Origin: Pelagerythrobacter marinus
Lineage (GTDB): Bacteria; Pseudomonadota; Alphaproteobacteria; Sphingomonadales; Sphingomonadaceae
Assembly: GCF_009827515.1 (NCBI RefSeq)
Contig: NZ_WTYO01000003.1
Location: 372,001-436,000 of the forward strand
DNA: 64,000 bases
Direction: 5' to 3'
Shown here: piece after piece, positions 54,572-64,000 of the stretch
How positions within the stretch are numbered: position 1 is the stretch's first letter
Layout of the letters: every line of letters begins with the position of its first letter
Program-made: the position numbers and the translations under genes
Notes under the pieces: generated by a model
What the model saw: only the letters and a program-made list of their open reading frames with translations
Databases searched by the model: none
What the model was told of the DNA's origin: nothing

Positions 54572-57500
54572 ATGGGTTCCCGAGCAGCTGCGCCTTCCGG
54601 CAAGTCTCAACGCGAACAGGCCGTTCCCTCCTCTCTCGTCGGCGCGCTGACCGAACGGATCTGCGATTCGCTCCTGCCCGGCGATACGCCTTTCGCGACC
54701 GAGAAGGTGCGCGACGCGGCCGGTTTCATGCTCGAGGCGGCGGCCCGGCGGGAACCGGGTGAAGCGGCGATCGCGCTCGCTTCCGCCACCGACGAGCGGC
54801 GCTTCATGCGCATCGCGCTGATCAACGACGACATGCCGTTCCTGGTCGATTCGATCGCGGCGACGATCGCGGCGCAGGGGCTGGCGATCGACCGGCTGGT
54901 CCACCCGGTGATCCATACCCGCCGCGACGCGGACGGCACGCTGCGCGAGATCGCTTCCCAGCGGGGCGAGGACACGCGGCGCGAATCGATGGTCTACGTC
55001 GAGACCGTGCGGATCGACGCGCGCCAGCGGCGGGGGCTGGAGCGCGAGCTGCGCACGACCCTGGCCGACGTTCATGCCGCCGTGGCCGACTGGCCGAAAA
55101 TGCGCGAGGCGATGCGCGCCGACGCCGCGCGGATCGACGATGCCGAAGGGGCGGAGCTGCTGCGCTGGCTCGAAGGCGGGATGCTGACGCAGCTCGGCCA
55201 CTTGCGCCGCCACCGCGACGGCAGCCATTCCGATCTCCTGGGGATCTGCCGCAAGAGCGCGCGCCAGATCCTGGCCGATGCGTCCTACGAACGCGCGTTC
55301 GACTGGTTCGGCGCGGCCGAGGAAGGGCGCGAACTGCTGATCATCAAGGCCAACCGCCTTTCCAACGTCCATCGCCGGGTCCCGCTCGACCTGTTCATCG
55401 CCCCGATCCGCGAGGGCGGGAAGGTCACCGCGCTGTCGATCCATGCCGGCGTGTGGACGAGCGCGGCCCTCGCGGCCACCCCGACCCAGGTGCCGCGCCT
55501 GCGCGCGCGGGTTTCCAGCCTGATGGAGAAATTCGAGTTCGACGCCGGCGGCCATGCGGGCAAGGCGCTGGTCCATGCGCTGACCGCGCTGCCGCACGAT
55601 CTCGTGATCGGCTTTTCGGACGAGGATATCGAGCGGGTGGCGACCGCGATGATGAGCCTGGTCGATCGCCCGCGCCCGCGCCTCGCGCTGGTCGAGGCGC
55701 CGCTCGCCCGGCACCTCTTCGCCTTCGTGTGGATGCCGCGCGACATGCTCTCGACCCAGGTGCGCCACCAGATCGTGGACCTGCTGGAGCAGGGCGCCGG
55801 GGCGACGATGCTCGACTGGAGCCTGCAGGTCGAAGGCGGCAACCTCGCCATGCTGCGCTTCGTGCTCGACTTGCGCGGCGGCCAGGTCGCCACGCCCGAG
55901 GCGGAGCTGGAAGCGCGGTTGCAGAAGATGCTGCGCGGCTGGGCCGAGGCGGTCGAGGGCGAACTGGCCGAACAGATGGAAGCCGGCCGCGCGGCCGCCA
56001 TCGCGACCCGGTTCGCCGAGGCTTTTCCCGCCGCCTATCGCGCGGACTACGGCCCGGCAGAGGCCGCGCGCGACATTGCCCGGATGCGCCATCTCTCGGC
56101 GCTCGAATCGGAAACCCCGGGCGAGGCCCCCCTGCAGCGCGATGCGCGTCTCTATGCGTTCGAGCGCGACGGCGCGGCCGAATTGCGGCTCAAGATCTAC
56201 GAGCACGAAGGCGCCCTGCCGCTTTCCGACGCCGTGCCGGCGCTGGAGAACTTCGGTTTCCGCGTCCTGGCCGAGATCCCGACCCCGCTCGAGGACGGAC
56301 GGCTGGGCACGGTCCACGATTTCACGCTCGCCCTGCCCGAAGGCGATGCGATCGACCCGCTGCTGGAGCGGGCCGACGCGATCGAGCAGGCGATTGCCGC
56401 GGTCCTCAACGGCTGGGCGGAGGACGACCCGTTCAACCGGCTGGTGATCGGCGCCGCCCTGAGCGCGGACGAGGCGAACTGGCTGCGCGCGTTCTATCGC
56501 TACCTGCGGCAGGCGGGGGTCAGCTTCACGATCTATACCGTCGTCGATGCGCTCGACCGCGCGCCCGGCGTCACCCGCGCGCTGGTGCGCCTGTTCGCCG
56601 CCCGCCACGATCCCGATTTCGAGGGCGACCGGGAAGCGGCCACGCGCGAGTGCGAGGCGGCGATCAAGCAGGGCCTCGCCCGGGTCGCGGCGATCAACGA
56701 CGACAGGCTGCTGCGCCTCTATCACGCCGTCATCGGCGCGATTTTGCGGACCAACGCCTTTGCCCCGGCGGGGCAGGAGGCGCTGGCCTTCAAGATCGAT
56801 TCGCAGCTCGTGCCCAACCTGCCGCGGCCGATCCCCTGGCGCGAGATCTTCGTCTATTCGCGGCGGGTCGAGGGCATTCACCTGCGCGCCGGCCCGGTCG
56901 CGCGCGGGGGCCTGCGCTGGTCCGACCGGCGGGACGACTTCAGGACCGAGATCCTCGGCCTGATGAAGGCCCAGCGGGTCAAGAACGCGGTGATCGTGCC
57001 GACCGGCGCGAAAGGCGGGTTCTATCCCAAGCAATTGCCCGCCCCGGACAAGGACCGCGCCGCCTGGGCCGCCGAAGGGCAGGCGAGCTACGAGATCTTC
57101 ATCCGCACCCTGCTGTCGGTGACCGACAACCTCGAAGGCGACAAGGTCGTCCACCCGCCGCGGGTGGTGATCCGCGACGGGGAAGATCCCTATTTCGTGG
57201 TCGCGGCCGACAAGGGCACGGCGCGCTTTTCCGACGTCGCCAACGCGATCGCCGAGAAACGCGATTTCTGGCTCGGCGATGCCTTCGCCAGCGGCGGGTC
57301 CAACGGCTACGATCACAAGGCCATGGGCATTACCGCCCGCGGGGCCTGGGTCTCGGTCCAGCGGCACTTCCTCGAAATGGGGATCGACGTGCAGAGCGAG
57401 CCGGTGCGCGTGGCCGGCTGCGGCGACATGTCGGGCGACGTCTTCGGCAACGGCATGCTGCTGTCGAAGGCGATCAAGCTGGTCGCCGCCTTCGACCATC

Positions 57501-59296
57501 GCCACATCTTCATCGACCCCGATCCCGATCCGGCGAAAAGCTGGCAGGAACGCAAGCGCCTGTTCGACCTCCCGGCCTCGAGCTGGGAAGACTATGACAA
57601 GGCGCTGATCTCCAAGGGCGGCGGGGTCTGGTCGCGCACGACCAAGCGGATCCCGATCTCCGCCCCGATGCGCCGCCTGCTGGGGGTCGATGCCAGGGAG
57701 CTGGAGCCCGAGGCGCTGATTTCCGCGATCCTGAAGGCGCAAGTGGACCTGATCTGGTTCGGCGGCATCGGCACTTATGTAAAGAGCCGTTCGGAGAACA
57801 ACGTCCAGGTCGGCGACCCGGCGAACGATGTCCTGCGCGTCGATGCCGCGGACCTGCGGGCGCGGGTGATCGGCGAAGGCGCCAACCTGGGCGTGACCCA
57901 AGCCGGGCGGATCGAGTTCGCGCTGCGCGGCGGGCGGATCAACACCGATTTCATCGACAACTCGGCCGGGGTCGACTGTTCGGACAACGAGGTGAACATC
58001 AAGATCGCGCTGGCCGGCGCCCGCCGGGCCGGCCGCCTGTCGGAACCGCGGCGCAACAAGCTGCTGACCGAGATGACCGACGAGGTCGCGGAACTGGTGC
58101 TGGAAGACAACCGGCTCCAGGCCCTGGCACTCTCGATCGCCGAGCTGGGCGGCGCGAAGGCGACCGCCTCGCAGCTGCGCCTGATCGAGACGCTGGAAGA
58201 TCGCGGGTACCTCGACCGGCGGACAGAGGGGCTGGCCGACGGCGAAGCCCTGGCGCGCCGGGCGAGCGACGGCGCGGGCCTGGCCCGGCCCGAGCTGGCG
58301 GTGCTCCTGTCTTCCACCAAGCTGGTCCTGCAGGACGCGATCGAGCAGTCGCCCCTGCCCGACGAGCCGGCGCTGGAGCCCGACCTGTTCGGGTATTTCC
58401 CCGCGCCGATGCGGGCGAAGTTCAAGGCGCAGATCCTCGATCACCGGCTCCGCCGCGAGATCATTGCGACCAGCCTTGCGAACCGGATCGTCAACCGCCT
58501 CGGCCTCGTCAACCCGTTCGAACTGGCGGAAGAGGAAGGGGTCGAGCTGGCGCAGGTCGCCGCGGCTTTCGTCGCCGCGGAGAAGCTGTTCGGGATCGAG
58601 GCGTTGTGGGACCGGCTCGACCGGGCCGCCATGCCCGAATCGGCGCGGATCATGCTGTTCGACCGGGTCGCGACCGCGATGCGCAGCCAGATGGCCGACC
58701 TCCTGCGCGCCGGCGTCGGCCGCGCCGGCCCCTCGCGCATCGTCGAGGAACTGTCGCGCGGCGTGGGCGAACTGGCCTCGGACACCGAGGGGCTGCTTGC
58801 GGCCGAATCGCGCCAGCAATCGGCCAAGATGCGCGCCGCCTTTGCCGAGATGGGCGCGCCGGCCGACATTGCCGCCGATGTCGCCCACCTGTTCGACATG
58901 GACGGCGCGGTCGGCCTCGCCCGCCTCGCCCGCGATGCCGAGATCGGGGCGCGGAACCTCACTTGCGCCTTCACCGATCTCGGGGCCCGGCTGGGGCTCG
59001 ACTGGGCGCAGGGAACCGCCGCTCTGATGGACCCGTCCGACGTGTGGGAGCGCCTGCTGGTGGCCGGGCTTGCCCGCGATTTCCAGCAGATGCGGCTCGA
59101 TTTCCTGCGGCGGCTCTCGCGGCGCAAGGATGCCAGGTCCGACCCGGCCGGGGCGGTCGCCGCGTGGGCGGAGGAGAACGAGACCGCGATCCGGCAATTC
59201 CGCGCGATGATCGGGCGGGCGCAGGCACATTCGCCGGTGGCCCCCGCGATGCTGGCGCAGATCGCCAGCCAGGCGCGCAACCTGCTCGGGCGCTGA
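54572..59296 (+). CDS. gdhB: NAD-specific glutamate dehydrogenase (large, GDH-180 type)
   Basis: 1574 residues, the large NAD-GDH family. Oxidatively deaminates glutamate to 2-oxoglutarate and ammonium with NAD. The catalytic core is near the middle-right: RGGLRWSDRRDDFRTEILGL, VPTGAKGGFYPKQLP (Lys-Gly motif), GDMSGDVFGNGMLLSKAIKL (nucleotide region) and WFGGIGTYVKS. The long N-terminal part (residues 1-700) is regulatory with ACT-like segments and has no catalytic residue I can point to. The start ATG at 54572 has GGAG 8 nt upstream; no better start. It should work as a catabolic enzyme downstream of PutA. The gene symbol is used loosely. Confidence 0.95.
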   Translation: MGSRAAAPSGKSQREQAVPSSLVGALTERICDSLLPGDTPFATEKVRDAAGFMLEAAARREPGEAAIALASATDERRFMRIALINDDMPFLVDSIAATIAAQGLAIDRLVHPVIHTRRDADGTLREIASQRGEDTRRESMVYVETVRIDARQRRGLERELRTTLADVHAAVADWPKMREAMRADAARIDDAEGAELLRWLEGGMLTQLGHLRRHRDGSHSDLLGICRKSARQILADASYERAFDWFGAAEEGRELLIIKANRLSNVHRRVPLDLFIAPIREGGKVTALSIHAGVWTSAALAATPTQVPRLRARVSSLMEKFEFDAGGHAGKALVHALTALPHDLVIGFSDEDIERVATAMMSLVDRPRPRLALVEAPLARHLFAFVWMPRDMLSTQVRHQIVDLLEQGAGATMLDWSLQVEGGNLAMLRFVLDLRGGQVATPEAELEARLQKMLRGWAEAVEGELAEQMEAGRAAAIATRFAEAFPAAYRADYGPAEAARDIARMRHLSALESETPGEAPLQRDARLYAFERDGAAELRLKIYEHEGALPLSDAVPALENFGFRVLAEIPTPLEDGRLGTVHDFTLALPEGDAIDPLLERADAIEQAIAAVLNGWAEDDPFNRLVIGAALSADEANWLRAFYRYLRQAGVSFTIYTVVDALDRAPGVTRALVRLFAARHDPDFEGDREAATRECEAAIKQGLARVAAINDDRLLRLYHAVIGAILRTNAFAPAGQEALAFKIDSQLVPNLPRPIPWREIFVYSRRVEGIHLRAGPVARGGLRWSDRRDDFRTEILGLMKAQRVKNAVIVPTGAKGGFYPKQLPAPDKDRAAWAAEGQASYEIFIRTLLSVTDNLEGDKVVHPPRVVIRDGEDPYFVVAADKGTARFSDVANAIAEKRDFWLGDAFASGGSNGYDHKAMGITARGAWVSVQRHFLEMGIDVQSEPVRVAGCGDMSGDVFGNGMLLSKAIKLVAAFDHRHIFIDPDPDPAKSWQERKRLFDLPASSWEDYDKALISKGGGVWSRTTKRIPISAPMRRLLGVDARELEPEALISAILKAQVDLIWFGGIGTYVKSRSENNVQVGDPANDVLRVDAADLRARVIGEGANLGVTQAGRIEFALRGGRINTDFIDNSAGVDCSDNEVNIKIALAGARRAGRLSEPRRNKLLTEMTDEVAELVLEDNRLQALALSIAELGGAKATASQLRLIETLEDRGYLDRRTEGLADGEALARRASDGAGLARPELAVLLSSTKLVLQDAIEQSPLPDEPALEPDLFGYFPAPMRAKFKAQILDHRLRREIIATSLANRIVNRLGLVNPFELAEEEGVELAQVAAAFVAAEKLFGIEALWDRLDRAAMPESARIMLFDRVATAMRSQMADLLRAGVGRAGPSRIVEELSRGVGELASDTEGLLAAESRQQSAKMRAAFAEMGAPADIAADVAHLFDMDGAVGLARLARDAEIGARNLTCAFTDLGARLGLDWAQGTAALMDPSDVWERLLVAGLARDFQQMRLDFLRRLSRRKDARSDPAGAVAAWAEENETAIRQFRAMIGRAQAHSPVAPAMLAQIASQARNLLGR

Positions 59297-59353
59297 CGGG
59301 CGGGGCCGGCCGGCGGGCTTGACCCGGCGCCGGATTTGTCCAAACCCGGCGGG

Positions 59354-60577
59354 ATGCAGAGCGCCGATATCGTTATCGTCGGCACGGGGCATGGCGGCGC
59401 ACAGGCCGCCATCGCCCTGCGCCAGAACGGGTTTGCCGGATCGATCGCGATGATCGGCCGCGACCGCGAGCCGCCGTACGAACGGCCGCCGCTGTCGAAG
59501 GAATACCTTGCCGGCGAAAAGCCGTTCGAGCGGATCTATATCCGCCCGCCGCAGTTCTGGACCGACAAGGACGTGGCCCTGCGGTTGAGGACTTCGGTGG
59601 TCGCGATCGACCCGCAGGCCCGCGAAGTCGTCCTGTCCGACGAAAGCCGCATGGCTTACGGCAAGCTGGTCTGGGCCGCCGGAGGCGATCCGCGTCGGCT
59701 GGATCGCCCGGGTGCCGACCTGCCGGGCGTGCACTCGGTTCGCAACCGGGGCGACGTTGACCGGATGATGGCCGAGCTGGAGGCCGGCGCGCGCCGCGCG
59801 GTGGTGATCGGCGGCGGCTATATCGGGCTGGAGGCGGCGGCGGTCCTGCGCAAGGTCGGCTGCGAGGTCACCTTGCTGGAGGCGCTGCCCCGCGTGCTGG
59901 CCCGGGTGGCGGGGGAAGAACTCTCGCGCTTCTACGAGGCCGAGCATCGCCGGCAGGGCGTGGACGTCCGGCTGGAGGCCGCGGTCGAGCGGATCGTTGG
60001 GGAAGACAAGGTCACCGGCGTCGCCCTGAACGGGGGCGAGACCATCCCGGCGGACCTCGTGGTCGTGGGTATCGGGATCGTCCCTTCGGTCGGCCCGCTG
60101 ATCGCGGCCGGGGCCGCCGGGGCGAACGGGGTCGACGTGGACGAGTTCTGCCGCACTTCGCTCGACGACGTCTATGCCATCGGCGATTGCGCGGCCCATG
60201 CCAATCCCTATGCCGGCGGCGCGGTGATCCGGCTGGAATCGGTGCAGAACGCGAACGACATGGCCAATGTCGCGGCCCGGTCCATCTGCGGCGAGGCGCG
60301 CCCCTACAACGCCGTGCCCTGGTTCTGGTCGAACCAGTACGACCTGCGCCTGCAGACCGTGGGCCTCTCGCTCGACCACGACGAGACGGTGCTGCGCGGC
60401 GACCCCGATGCGCGCAAGTTCTCGGTCGTCTACCTCAGCGAAGGGCGGGTGATCGCGCTCGATTGCGTCAATGCGACCAAGGACTATGCCCAGGGGCGCA
60501 AGCTGGTGGAGGCTGGTGCGCGCCCGGACCGCGAGGCGCTCGCCGACCCGGAGATATCGCTCAAGGCGCTGGTCTGA
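59354..60577 (+). CDS. FAD/NAD(P)-dependent ferredoxin-reductase-like oxidoreductase
   Basis: 407 residues. An N-terminal FAD-binding [11 protein letters not shown] (residues ~9-19), a second Rossmann motif [16 protein letters not shown], the [17 protein letters not shown] segment and a C-terminal dimer domain. The family includes putidaredoxin and rubredoxin reductases (AIF-like). Role: NAD(P)H to a ferredoxin or rubredoxin that serves an oxygenase; the partner is not in the window. The ATG at 59354 is 58 bp after the GDH stop; a TTG 6 codons earlier is an alternative. The last 17 bp overlap the convergent queG. Confidence 0.9.
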   Translation: MQSADIVIVGTGHGGAQAAIALRQNGFAGSIAMIGRDREPPYERPPLSKEYLAGEKPFERIYIRPPQFWTDKDVALRLRTSVVAIDPQAREVVLSDESRMAYGKLVWAAGGDPRRLDRPGADLPGVHSVRNRGDVDRMMAELEAGARRAVVIGGGYIGLEAAAVLRKVGCEVTLLEALPRVLARVAGEELSRFYEAEHRRQGVDVRLEAAVERIVGEDKVTGVALNGGETIPADLVVVGIGIVPSVGPLIAAGAAGANGVDVDEFCRTSLDDVYAIGDCAAHANPYAGGAVIRLESVQNANDMANVAARSICGEARPYNAVPWFWSNQYDLRLQTVGLSLDHDETVLRGDPDARKFSVVYLSEGRVIALDCVNATKDYAQGRKLVEAGARPDREALADPEISLKALV

Positions 60578-61622
60578 GCTCGCCCAGGGCCCACCGGGCC
60601 GCTTCGGCCACGACCGGGTCGGGATCGTCCAGCAGCGCGCGTACCGGCCCTTCGAGCGCGCGGTTGCCGCTGTTGCCCGCCGCGATCAGGCAATTGCGCA
60701 CGAAACGGTCGCGTCCGATCCGCTTGATCGGGGAGCCGGAAAAGAGCCGTCGGAAGCCGGGATCGTCGAGCGCGAGCAGTTCGGCGAGGCGCGGCGCGAC
60801 GAGTTCGGCGCGCGGGAGGAAGGCCCGGTTGCGCGCGGCGGTGGCGGCGAACTTGTTCCACGGGCACACCGCCAGGCAATCGTCGCAGCCGTAGATCCGG
60901 TTGCCGATCGCCTTGCGGAACGCGTGCGGGATCGGGCCCTTGTGCTCGATCGTGAGGTAGGAAATGCACTTGCGCGCATCGAGGCGATAGGGCGCGGGGA
61001 AGGCGTCGGTGGGGCAGGCGTCCTGGCAGGCGCGGCACGATCCGCAATTGTCGCGATGGGGCGCCGCCGGCTCCAGCTCCAGCGTGGTGTAGATCGCGGC
61101 CAGGAACAGCCACGATCCATGCTCGCGGCTGACCAGGTTGGTGTGCTTGCCCTGCCAGCCGATCCCCGCCGCCTCGCCCAGCGGTTTTTCCATCACCGGC
61201 GCGGTATCGACGAAGACCTTCAGCTCGGTGCCCGGCGCGCGTTCGACCAGCCAGCGCGCCAGCGCCTTCGCCGCCTTCTTCACCGTGTCGTGGTAATCGC
61301 GCCCCTGGGCATAGACCGAGATGCGAGCGCGTTCCCGGTCGCCCTCCAGCGCCAGCGGGTCGTGCGCGGGGGCATAGCTCATGCCCAGGGCGATGACGCT
61401 CTTCGCCTCGGGCCACATCGCCTGCGGGCCCTGGCGCACGTCGGCCCGGTCCTCCATCCATTCCATCGTCGCGTGGTGGCCGGCCGCGATCCATTCGCGC
61501 AGCCGCCGCGCCCGCTCCGGGTCGTCCGCCGCCGGGGCGATGCCCACCGCGACGAAGCCCAGCCGCGCCGCCTCGGCAAGCAGCTCGTCGCGCAGCGTGG
61601 CATCTTCTCTGTCGCCGGACAT
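60561..61622 (-). CDS. queG: Epoxyqueuosine reductase QueG
   Basis: 353 residues. Final step of queuosine synthesis: reduces epoxyqueuosine in tRNA to queuosine, cobalamin-dependent, with two [4Fe-4S] clusters. Cluster motifs: [20 protein letters not shown] and [14 protein letters not shown]. Additional matches are [18 protein letters not shown] and [20 protein letters not shown]. The C-terminal HEAT-like end is short here (about 60 residues after the clusters). The start ATG at 61622 is preferred; an in-frame TTG 8 codons upstream is possible. It is divergent from the ABC exporter genes and its 3' end overlaps the oxidoreductase by 17 bp. Confidence 0.95.
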   Translation of the reverse strand: MSGDREDATLRDELLAEAARLGFVAVGIAPAADDPERARRLREWIAAGHHATMEWMEDRADVRQGPQAMWPEAKSVIALGMSYAPAHDPLALEGDRERARISVYAQGRDYHDTVKKAAKALARWLVERAPGTELKVFVDTAPVMEKPLGEAAGIGWQGKHTNLVSREHGSWLFLAAIYTTLELEPAAPHRDNCGSCRACQDACPTDAFPAPYRLDARKCISYLTIEHKGPIPHAFRKAIGNRIYGCDDCLAVCPWNKFAATAARNRAFLPRAELVAPRLAELLALDDPGFRRLFSGSPIKRIGRDRFVRNCLIAAGNSGNRALEGPVRALLDDPDPVVAEAARWALGELRPAP

Positions 61623-61670
61623 GCGAACGGGGGTTGCTCCCTGCAAGGCGCGGAGGCTACCGCGCGAAAC

Positions 61671-62663
61671 ATGGAAACCGCGCTAAGCGATCCGCCCCGC
61701 GCGGGCAACGATACCGCACCATCGCACCCGCTGGCGATCGAGGCGCGCGGGCTGGTCAAGCGCTTCGGCGCGACGACGGCGGTGGACGGCGTGGACCTGG
61801 CCGTGCCCGAAGGCGCGATCTACGGCGTGCTTGGCCCCAACGGCGCAGGCAAGACGACGACGCTGCGGATGCTGCTGGGGATCATCGATCCCGACCGGGG
61901 CGTGCGGCGCCTGTTCGGGCACGACGATCCGCACGATATCGCCGGTCTGATCGGCTACCTGCCCGAAGAACGCGGGCTCTACCCGGCGATGAAGGCCTGC
62001 GACGCGATCGCCTTCATGGGCGCCTTGCGCGGCATGGCGCTGGCCGACGCGCGCGAGCGCGGGCGCGCCTTGCTGGAGGAACACGGCCTGGGCCACGCGG
62101 CGGACAAACAGATCCGCCAGCTTTCGAAGGGCATGGCCCAGACGGTGCAATTGCTCGGCACCCTGGTCCACGACCCGCGCCTCGTCATCCTCGACGAGCC
62201 GTTTTCGGGCCTCGACGCGATCAACCAGGGCAAGCTGGAAGTGCTGATCCGCGGCCTCGCGGCGCGCGGGACGACGGTGATCTTCTCGACCCACGTGATC
62301 GCCCATGCGGAGCGGTTGTGCGAAGGCGTCGCCATCATCGCCGGGGGCAAGGTGCCCTATGCCGGATCGGTCGATGCCGCGCGCGACCGCATCCCGGCGC
62401 AGGTCCGGCTGGAGACGCGCGCGCGCGAGGGGCGCTGGCGCGACGCCCTGCCGGGCGATGCCAGGCGCGAAGGCGATTTCTGGTATTTCTCGCTCCCCGC
62501 GACGGGGATCGAGCCCCTGCTGCGCGCGCTGATCGAGGGGGAGGCGGGCATTCTCTCGCTTTCGATCGAGCGGGCGGGACTGCACGATGCCTTCGTCCAT
62601 ATCGCGGGCGAGGCGGCGGCCCGCGCGCTGGAGGAAGACAGCACGGCGGAGGCCGGCCGATGA
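61671..62663 (+). CDS. ABC transporter ATP-binding protein (NatA-like exporter)
   Basis: 330 residues. Walker A GPNGAGKT (55-62), the Q loop, ABC signature LSKGMAQ, Walker [19 protein letters not shown] and the D-loop/H-loop region ([13 protein letters not shown]) are all present. C-terminal ~100 residues after the ABC core are typical of NatA/DrrA-like DUF4162 ends. Its ATGA overlap with the permease gene shows the pair works together. Substrate: Na+, antibiotic or other export; undecided. The start at 61671 gives ~20 extra residues before the core and no ribosome site is obvious. Confidence 0.93.
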   Translation: METALSDPPRAGNDTAPSHPLAIEARGLVKRFGATTAVDGVDLAVPEGAIYGVLGPNGAGKTTTLRMLLGIIDPDRGVRRLFGHDDPHDIAGLIGYLPEERGLYPAMKACDAIAFMGALRGMALADARERGRALLEEHGLGHAADKQIRQLSKGMAQTVQLLGTLVHDPRLVILDEPFSGLDAINQGKLEVLIRGLAARGTTVIFSTHVIAHAERLCEGVAIIAGGKVPYAGSVDAARDRIPAQVRLETRAREGRWRDALPGDARREGDFWYFSLPATGIEPLLRALIEGEAGILSLSIERAGLHDAFVHIAGEAAARALEEDSTAEAGR

Positions 62664-63889
62664 GCGACGCTTCCCCCGCCGGCGCAAGGGCGCGCCTGCC
62701 GCTGTGGCGCGCGGCCTGGGTGATCGCGCGGCGCGATTTCACCGCGATCCTGCTGTCGAAGGCGTTCCTGTTCTTCCTCGTCGGGCCCCTGTTCTTCATC
62801 GGCATCAGCGGCGCTGCGGGCGCGCTCAGCGCGCAGGCCGTGGGCAGCGTGGACAGCCCGCGCCTGGCGGTCGCCCTCCCGCCGGCGGAAGGGCGCGCCT
62901 TCGCCGCGGCCCATGCCGGGCTGGACGCGCTGCTGAACCTGCCCGAGATCGAGGTGGTGGAGGCTGGCGAGGCGAACGACGCCGCGCGGCTCCTCGCCGA
63001 TGACGCGCGCAATTTCGGCGCCGTGCTGGGCGGCACGCTGGCCGCGCCGAGGCTGACCGGCACGGCCGAACGGATCGAGAGCTGGAGCGGGCGCGTGGCC
63101 CTGCTCGCGGCAGAGGCGCAGGGCGGGGCGGCGGCAGGCTATCCCGCGGTCGCGCTCGAGCCGACAGCGGCCACGGTCGCCAGCAAGCGCAGCGCCAATG
63201 CCGCGACAGCGACCGCCGGCCTGATCCTGCTGTTCCTGCTCACGATGCTGCTGGCGGGCATGGTCATGTCGAACCTGGTGGAGGAAAAGGGCAACAAGAT
63301 CATCGAGATCCTGGCGGCGGCCATCCCGATGGACGCGGTCTTCTTCGGCAAGCTCTTCGCCATGCTGGCGGTCAGCTTCGTCGGGATCGCGATCTGGGGC
63401 AGCGCCGCCGGGGCGATCGTCGTCGCGACCGGGGTTCTGGACGATTTCTCCCCGCCCGCCGTGGGCTGGCCCGCCTTCGCCGCGCTGTTCCTCGCTTATT
63501 TCGCGATGGCCTACCTGCTGATCGGGTCGATCTTCCTCACGATCGGATCGATGGCGCCGACCGTGCGCGACGTGCAGACGATGTCGATGCCGGCGACGAT
63601 CCTGCAACTCCTCGTGTTCTTCCTCGCCAGCTTCGCGATGACCGACATCGGGTCGCCGGTGGAACTGGCGGCGGTGGCCTTCCCGCTCAGTTCGCCTTAC
63701 GCGATGGTGGCGCGGGCGGCGCAGGAGCCGGCGCTCTGGCCGCATCTCGTCGCGCTTGCCTGGCAGGTCCTGTCGGTCGTGGTCTTCGTCCGCTTCGGCG
63801 CGCGCCTGTTCCGCCGGCGGGTGATGAAATCGGGCCCCGCACCGGCGAAGCCGGGCCGCGGCTGGCGGGCGCTCTTCGCGCGGCGATAG
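62660..63889 (+). CDS. ABC transporter permease (NatB/ABC-2 type)
   Basis: 409 residues. One N-terminal transmembrane segment (AFLFFLVGPLFFIGISGAAG), a ~150-residue periplasmic domain, then about five C-terminal transmembrane segments (ATATAGLILLFLLTMLLAGMV, LFAMLAVSFVGIAIWGSA, FAALFLAYFAMAYLLIGSIF, TILQLLVFFLASFAMT, VALAWQVLSVVVFVRFG), the ABC-2 layout of NatB and its kin. The segment MVMSNLVEEKGNKIIEILAA is the family signature. Start overlaps the ATPase stop (ATGA). Converges with the sterol desaturase tail. Confidence 0.9.
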   Translation: MSDASPAGARARLPLWRAAWVIARRDFTAILLSKAFLFFLVGPLFFIGISGAAGALSAQAVGSVDSPRLAVALPPAEGRAFAAAHAGLDALLNLPEIEVVEAGEANDAARLLADDARNFGAVLGGTLAAPRLTGTAERIESWSGRVALLAAEAQGGAAAGYPAVALEPTAATVASKRSANAATATAGLILLFLLTMLLAGMVMSNLVEEKGNKIIEILAAAIPMDAVFFGKLFAMLAVSFVGIAIWGSAAGAIVVATGVLDDFSPPAVGWPAFAALFLAYFAMAYLLIGSIFLTIGSMAPTVRDVQTMSMPATILQLLVFFLASFAMTDIGSPVELAAVAFPLSSPYAMVARAAQEPALWPHLVALAWQVLSVVVFVRFGARLFRRRVMKSGPAPAKPGRGWRALFARR

Positions 63890-63896
63890 GGCCGCG

Positions 63897-64000
63897 TCAG
63901 GGGCGCACGAAGCGGTCGGACAGCCCGCGATCGGTGCCGCAGAGGCGATCCCAGAAGCGGAAATAGAGCCCGTAGTTGCAGCGATAGTGGTCGTGGTGGC
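63897..64000 (-). CDS. C-terminal end of a sterol desaturase/fatty acid hydroxylase family protein (partial)
   Basis: Only the last ~34 codons are in the window. The reading HHDHYRCNYGLYFRFWDRLC then GTDRGLSDRFVRP is the typical tail of the family: the His cluster HHDHYR is the last of the di-iron His boxes and NYGLYFRFWDRLCGTDR its usual continuation. The gene continues past the right edge. Role: probably a membrane-bound di-iron hydroxylase or desaturase. The stop is 7 bp from the ABC permease stop (convergent). Confidence 0.82.
   Translation of the reverse strand, partial: HHDHYRCNYGLYFRFWDRLCGTDRGLSDRFVRP

Noticed and set aside
54512-60379. An antisense open frame of about 1,955 codons opposite NAD-GDH and the flavoprotein gene.
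   Set aside because: It mirrors coding DNA of well-recognised genes; its composition (Arg/Gly/His/Val/Asp rich) is the usual shadow in high-GC DNA, and it has no motifs or starts of its own.

Overview
The window is a stretch of high-GC, gene-dense chromosome from an alphaproteobacterium, most likely of the order Sphingomonadales (Sphingomonadaceae/Erythrobacteraceae). This is inferred from gene content, not from a search. The pointers are two large TonB-dependent receptors, one followed by a TPR-sulfotransferase gene; the order DUF3576 lipoprotein-leuS-lptE-holA facing rnd-lptC-lptA; a very large NAD-dependent glutamate dehydrogenase; and many small ATGA/GTGA overlaps. No rRNA, tRNA, CRISPR array, integrase or insertion sequence was seen.

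Layout. 1-8.4 kb: the 3' part of an M20 amidohydrolase, then a TonB receptor plus TPR-sulfotransferase pair (minus strand), divergent from a second TonB receptor with a His/Asp/Glu-rich loop (ZnuD-like, probably zinc). 8.5-16 kb: a saccharopine-dehydrogenase-like reductase, dcd, a small secreted papain-like protein, putA and a frameshifted glpD. 15.7-22 kb: a MaoC hydratase, an ExoD-like membrane protein, ftsH, a DUF3667 membrane protein, a porin-like gene and ung. 22.3-28.8 kb: LPS transport and housekeeping (rnd-lptC-lptA converging on DUF3576-leuS-lptE-holA). 29-34.2 kb: an unknown exported protein, a PhbB-type SDR, a small RHH protein, a DUF305 protein, murA and galU. 34.2-37.9 kb: an accessory island with one single-chain restriction-modification gene whose central part is strikingly AT-rich, flanked by a palindromic element and by a non-coding stretch with repeated GGAAGGTCAC boxes. 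37.9-50.3 kb: an acyl-CoA ligase, an M23 peptidase, a DUF455-bcp-glnE operon, an M28 peptidase, agmatine deiminase, a TauE/SafE permease and thrS. 50.6-51.8 kb: a compact operon of two small membrane proteins, a 63-residue HTH regulator and a 34-residue lipoprotein, with a palindrome over its probable promoter. 51.8-64 kb: an alpha/beta hydrolase, a TPR protein, a luciferase-like oxidoreductase, NAD-glutamate dehydrogenase, a ferredoxin-reductase-like flavoprotein, queG, an ABC exporter pair and the tail of a sterol desaturase.

How the genes fit together. Nitrogen and carbon handling recurs: PutA makes glutamate from proline, NAD-GDH deaminates glutamate, GlnE adenylylates glutamine synthetase, and agmatine deiminase feeds polyamine or ammonia metabolism. 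Envelope biogenesis is the second theme (LptA/C/E, MurA, GalU, M23 peptidase, FtsH, TonB receptors). The stretches most worth a second look are the R-M island with its borders, the HTH/small-protein operon, the His-rich receptor with its intergenic region, the glpD frameshift, and the LRAT/NlpC-like secreted protein. All functional calls rest on motif reading by eye; no database search was run.
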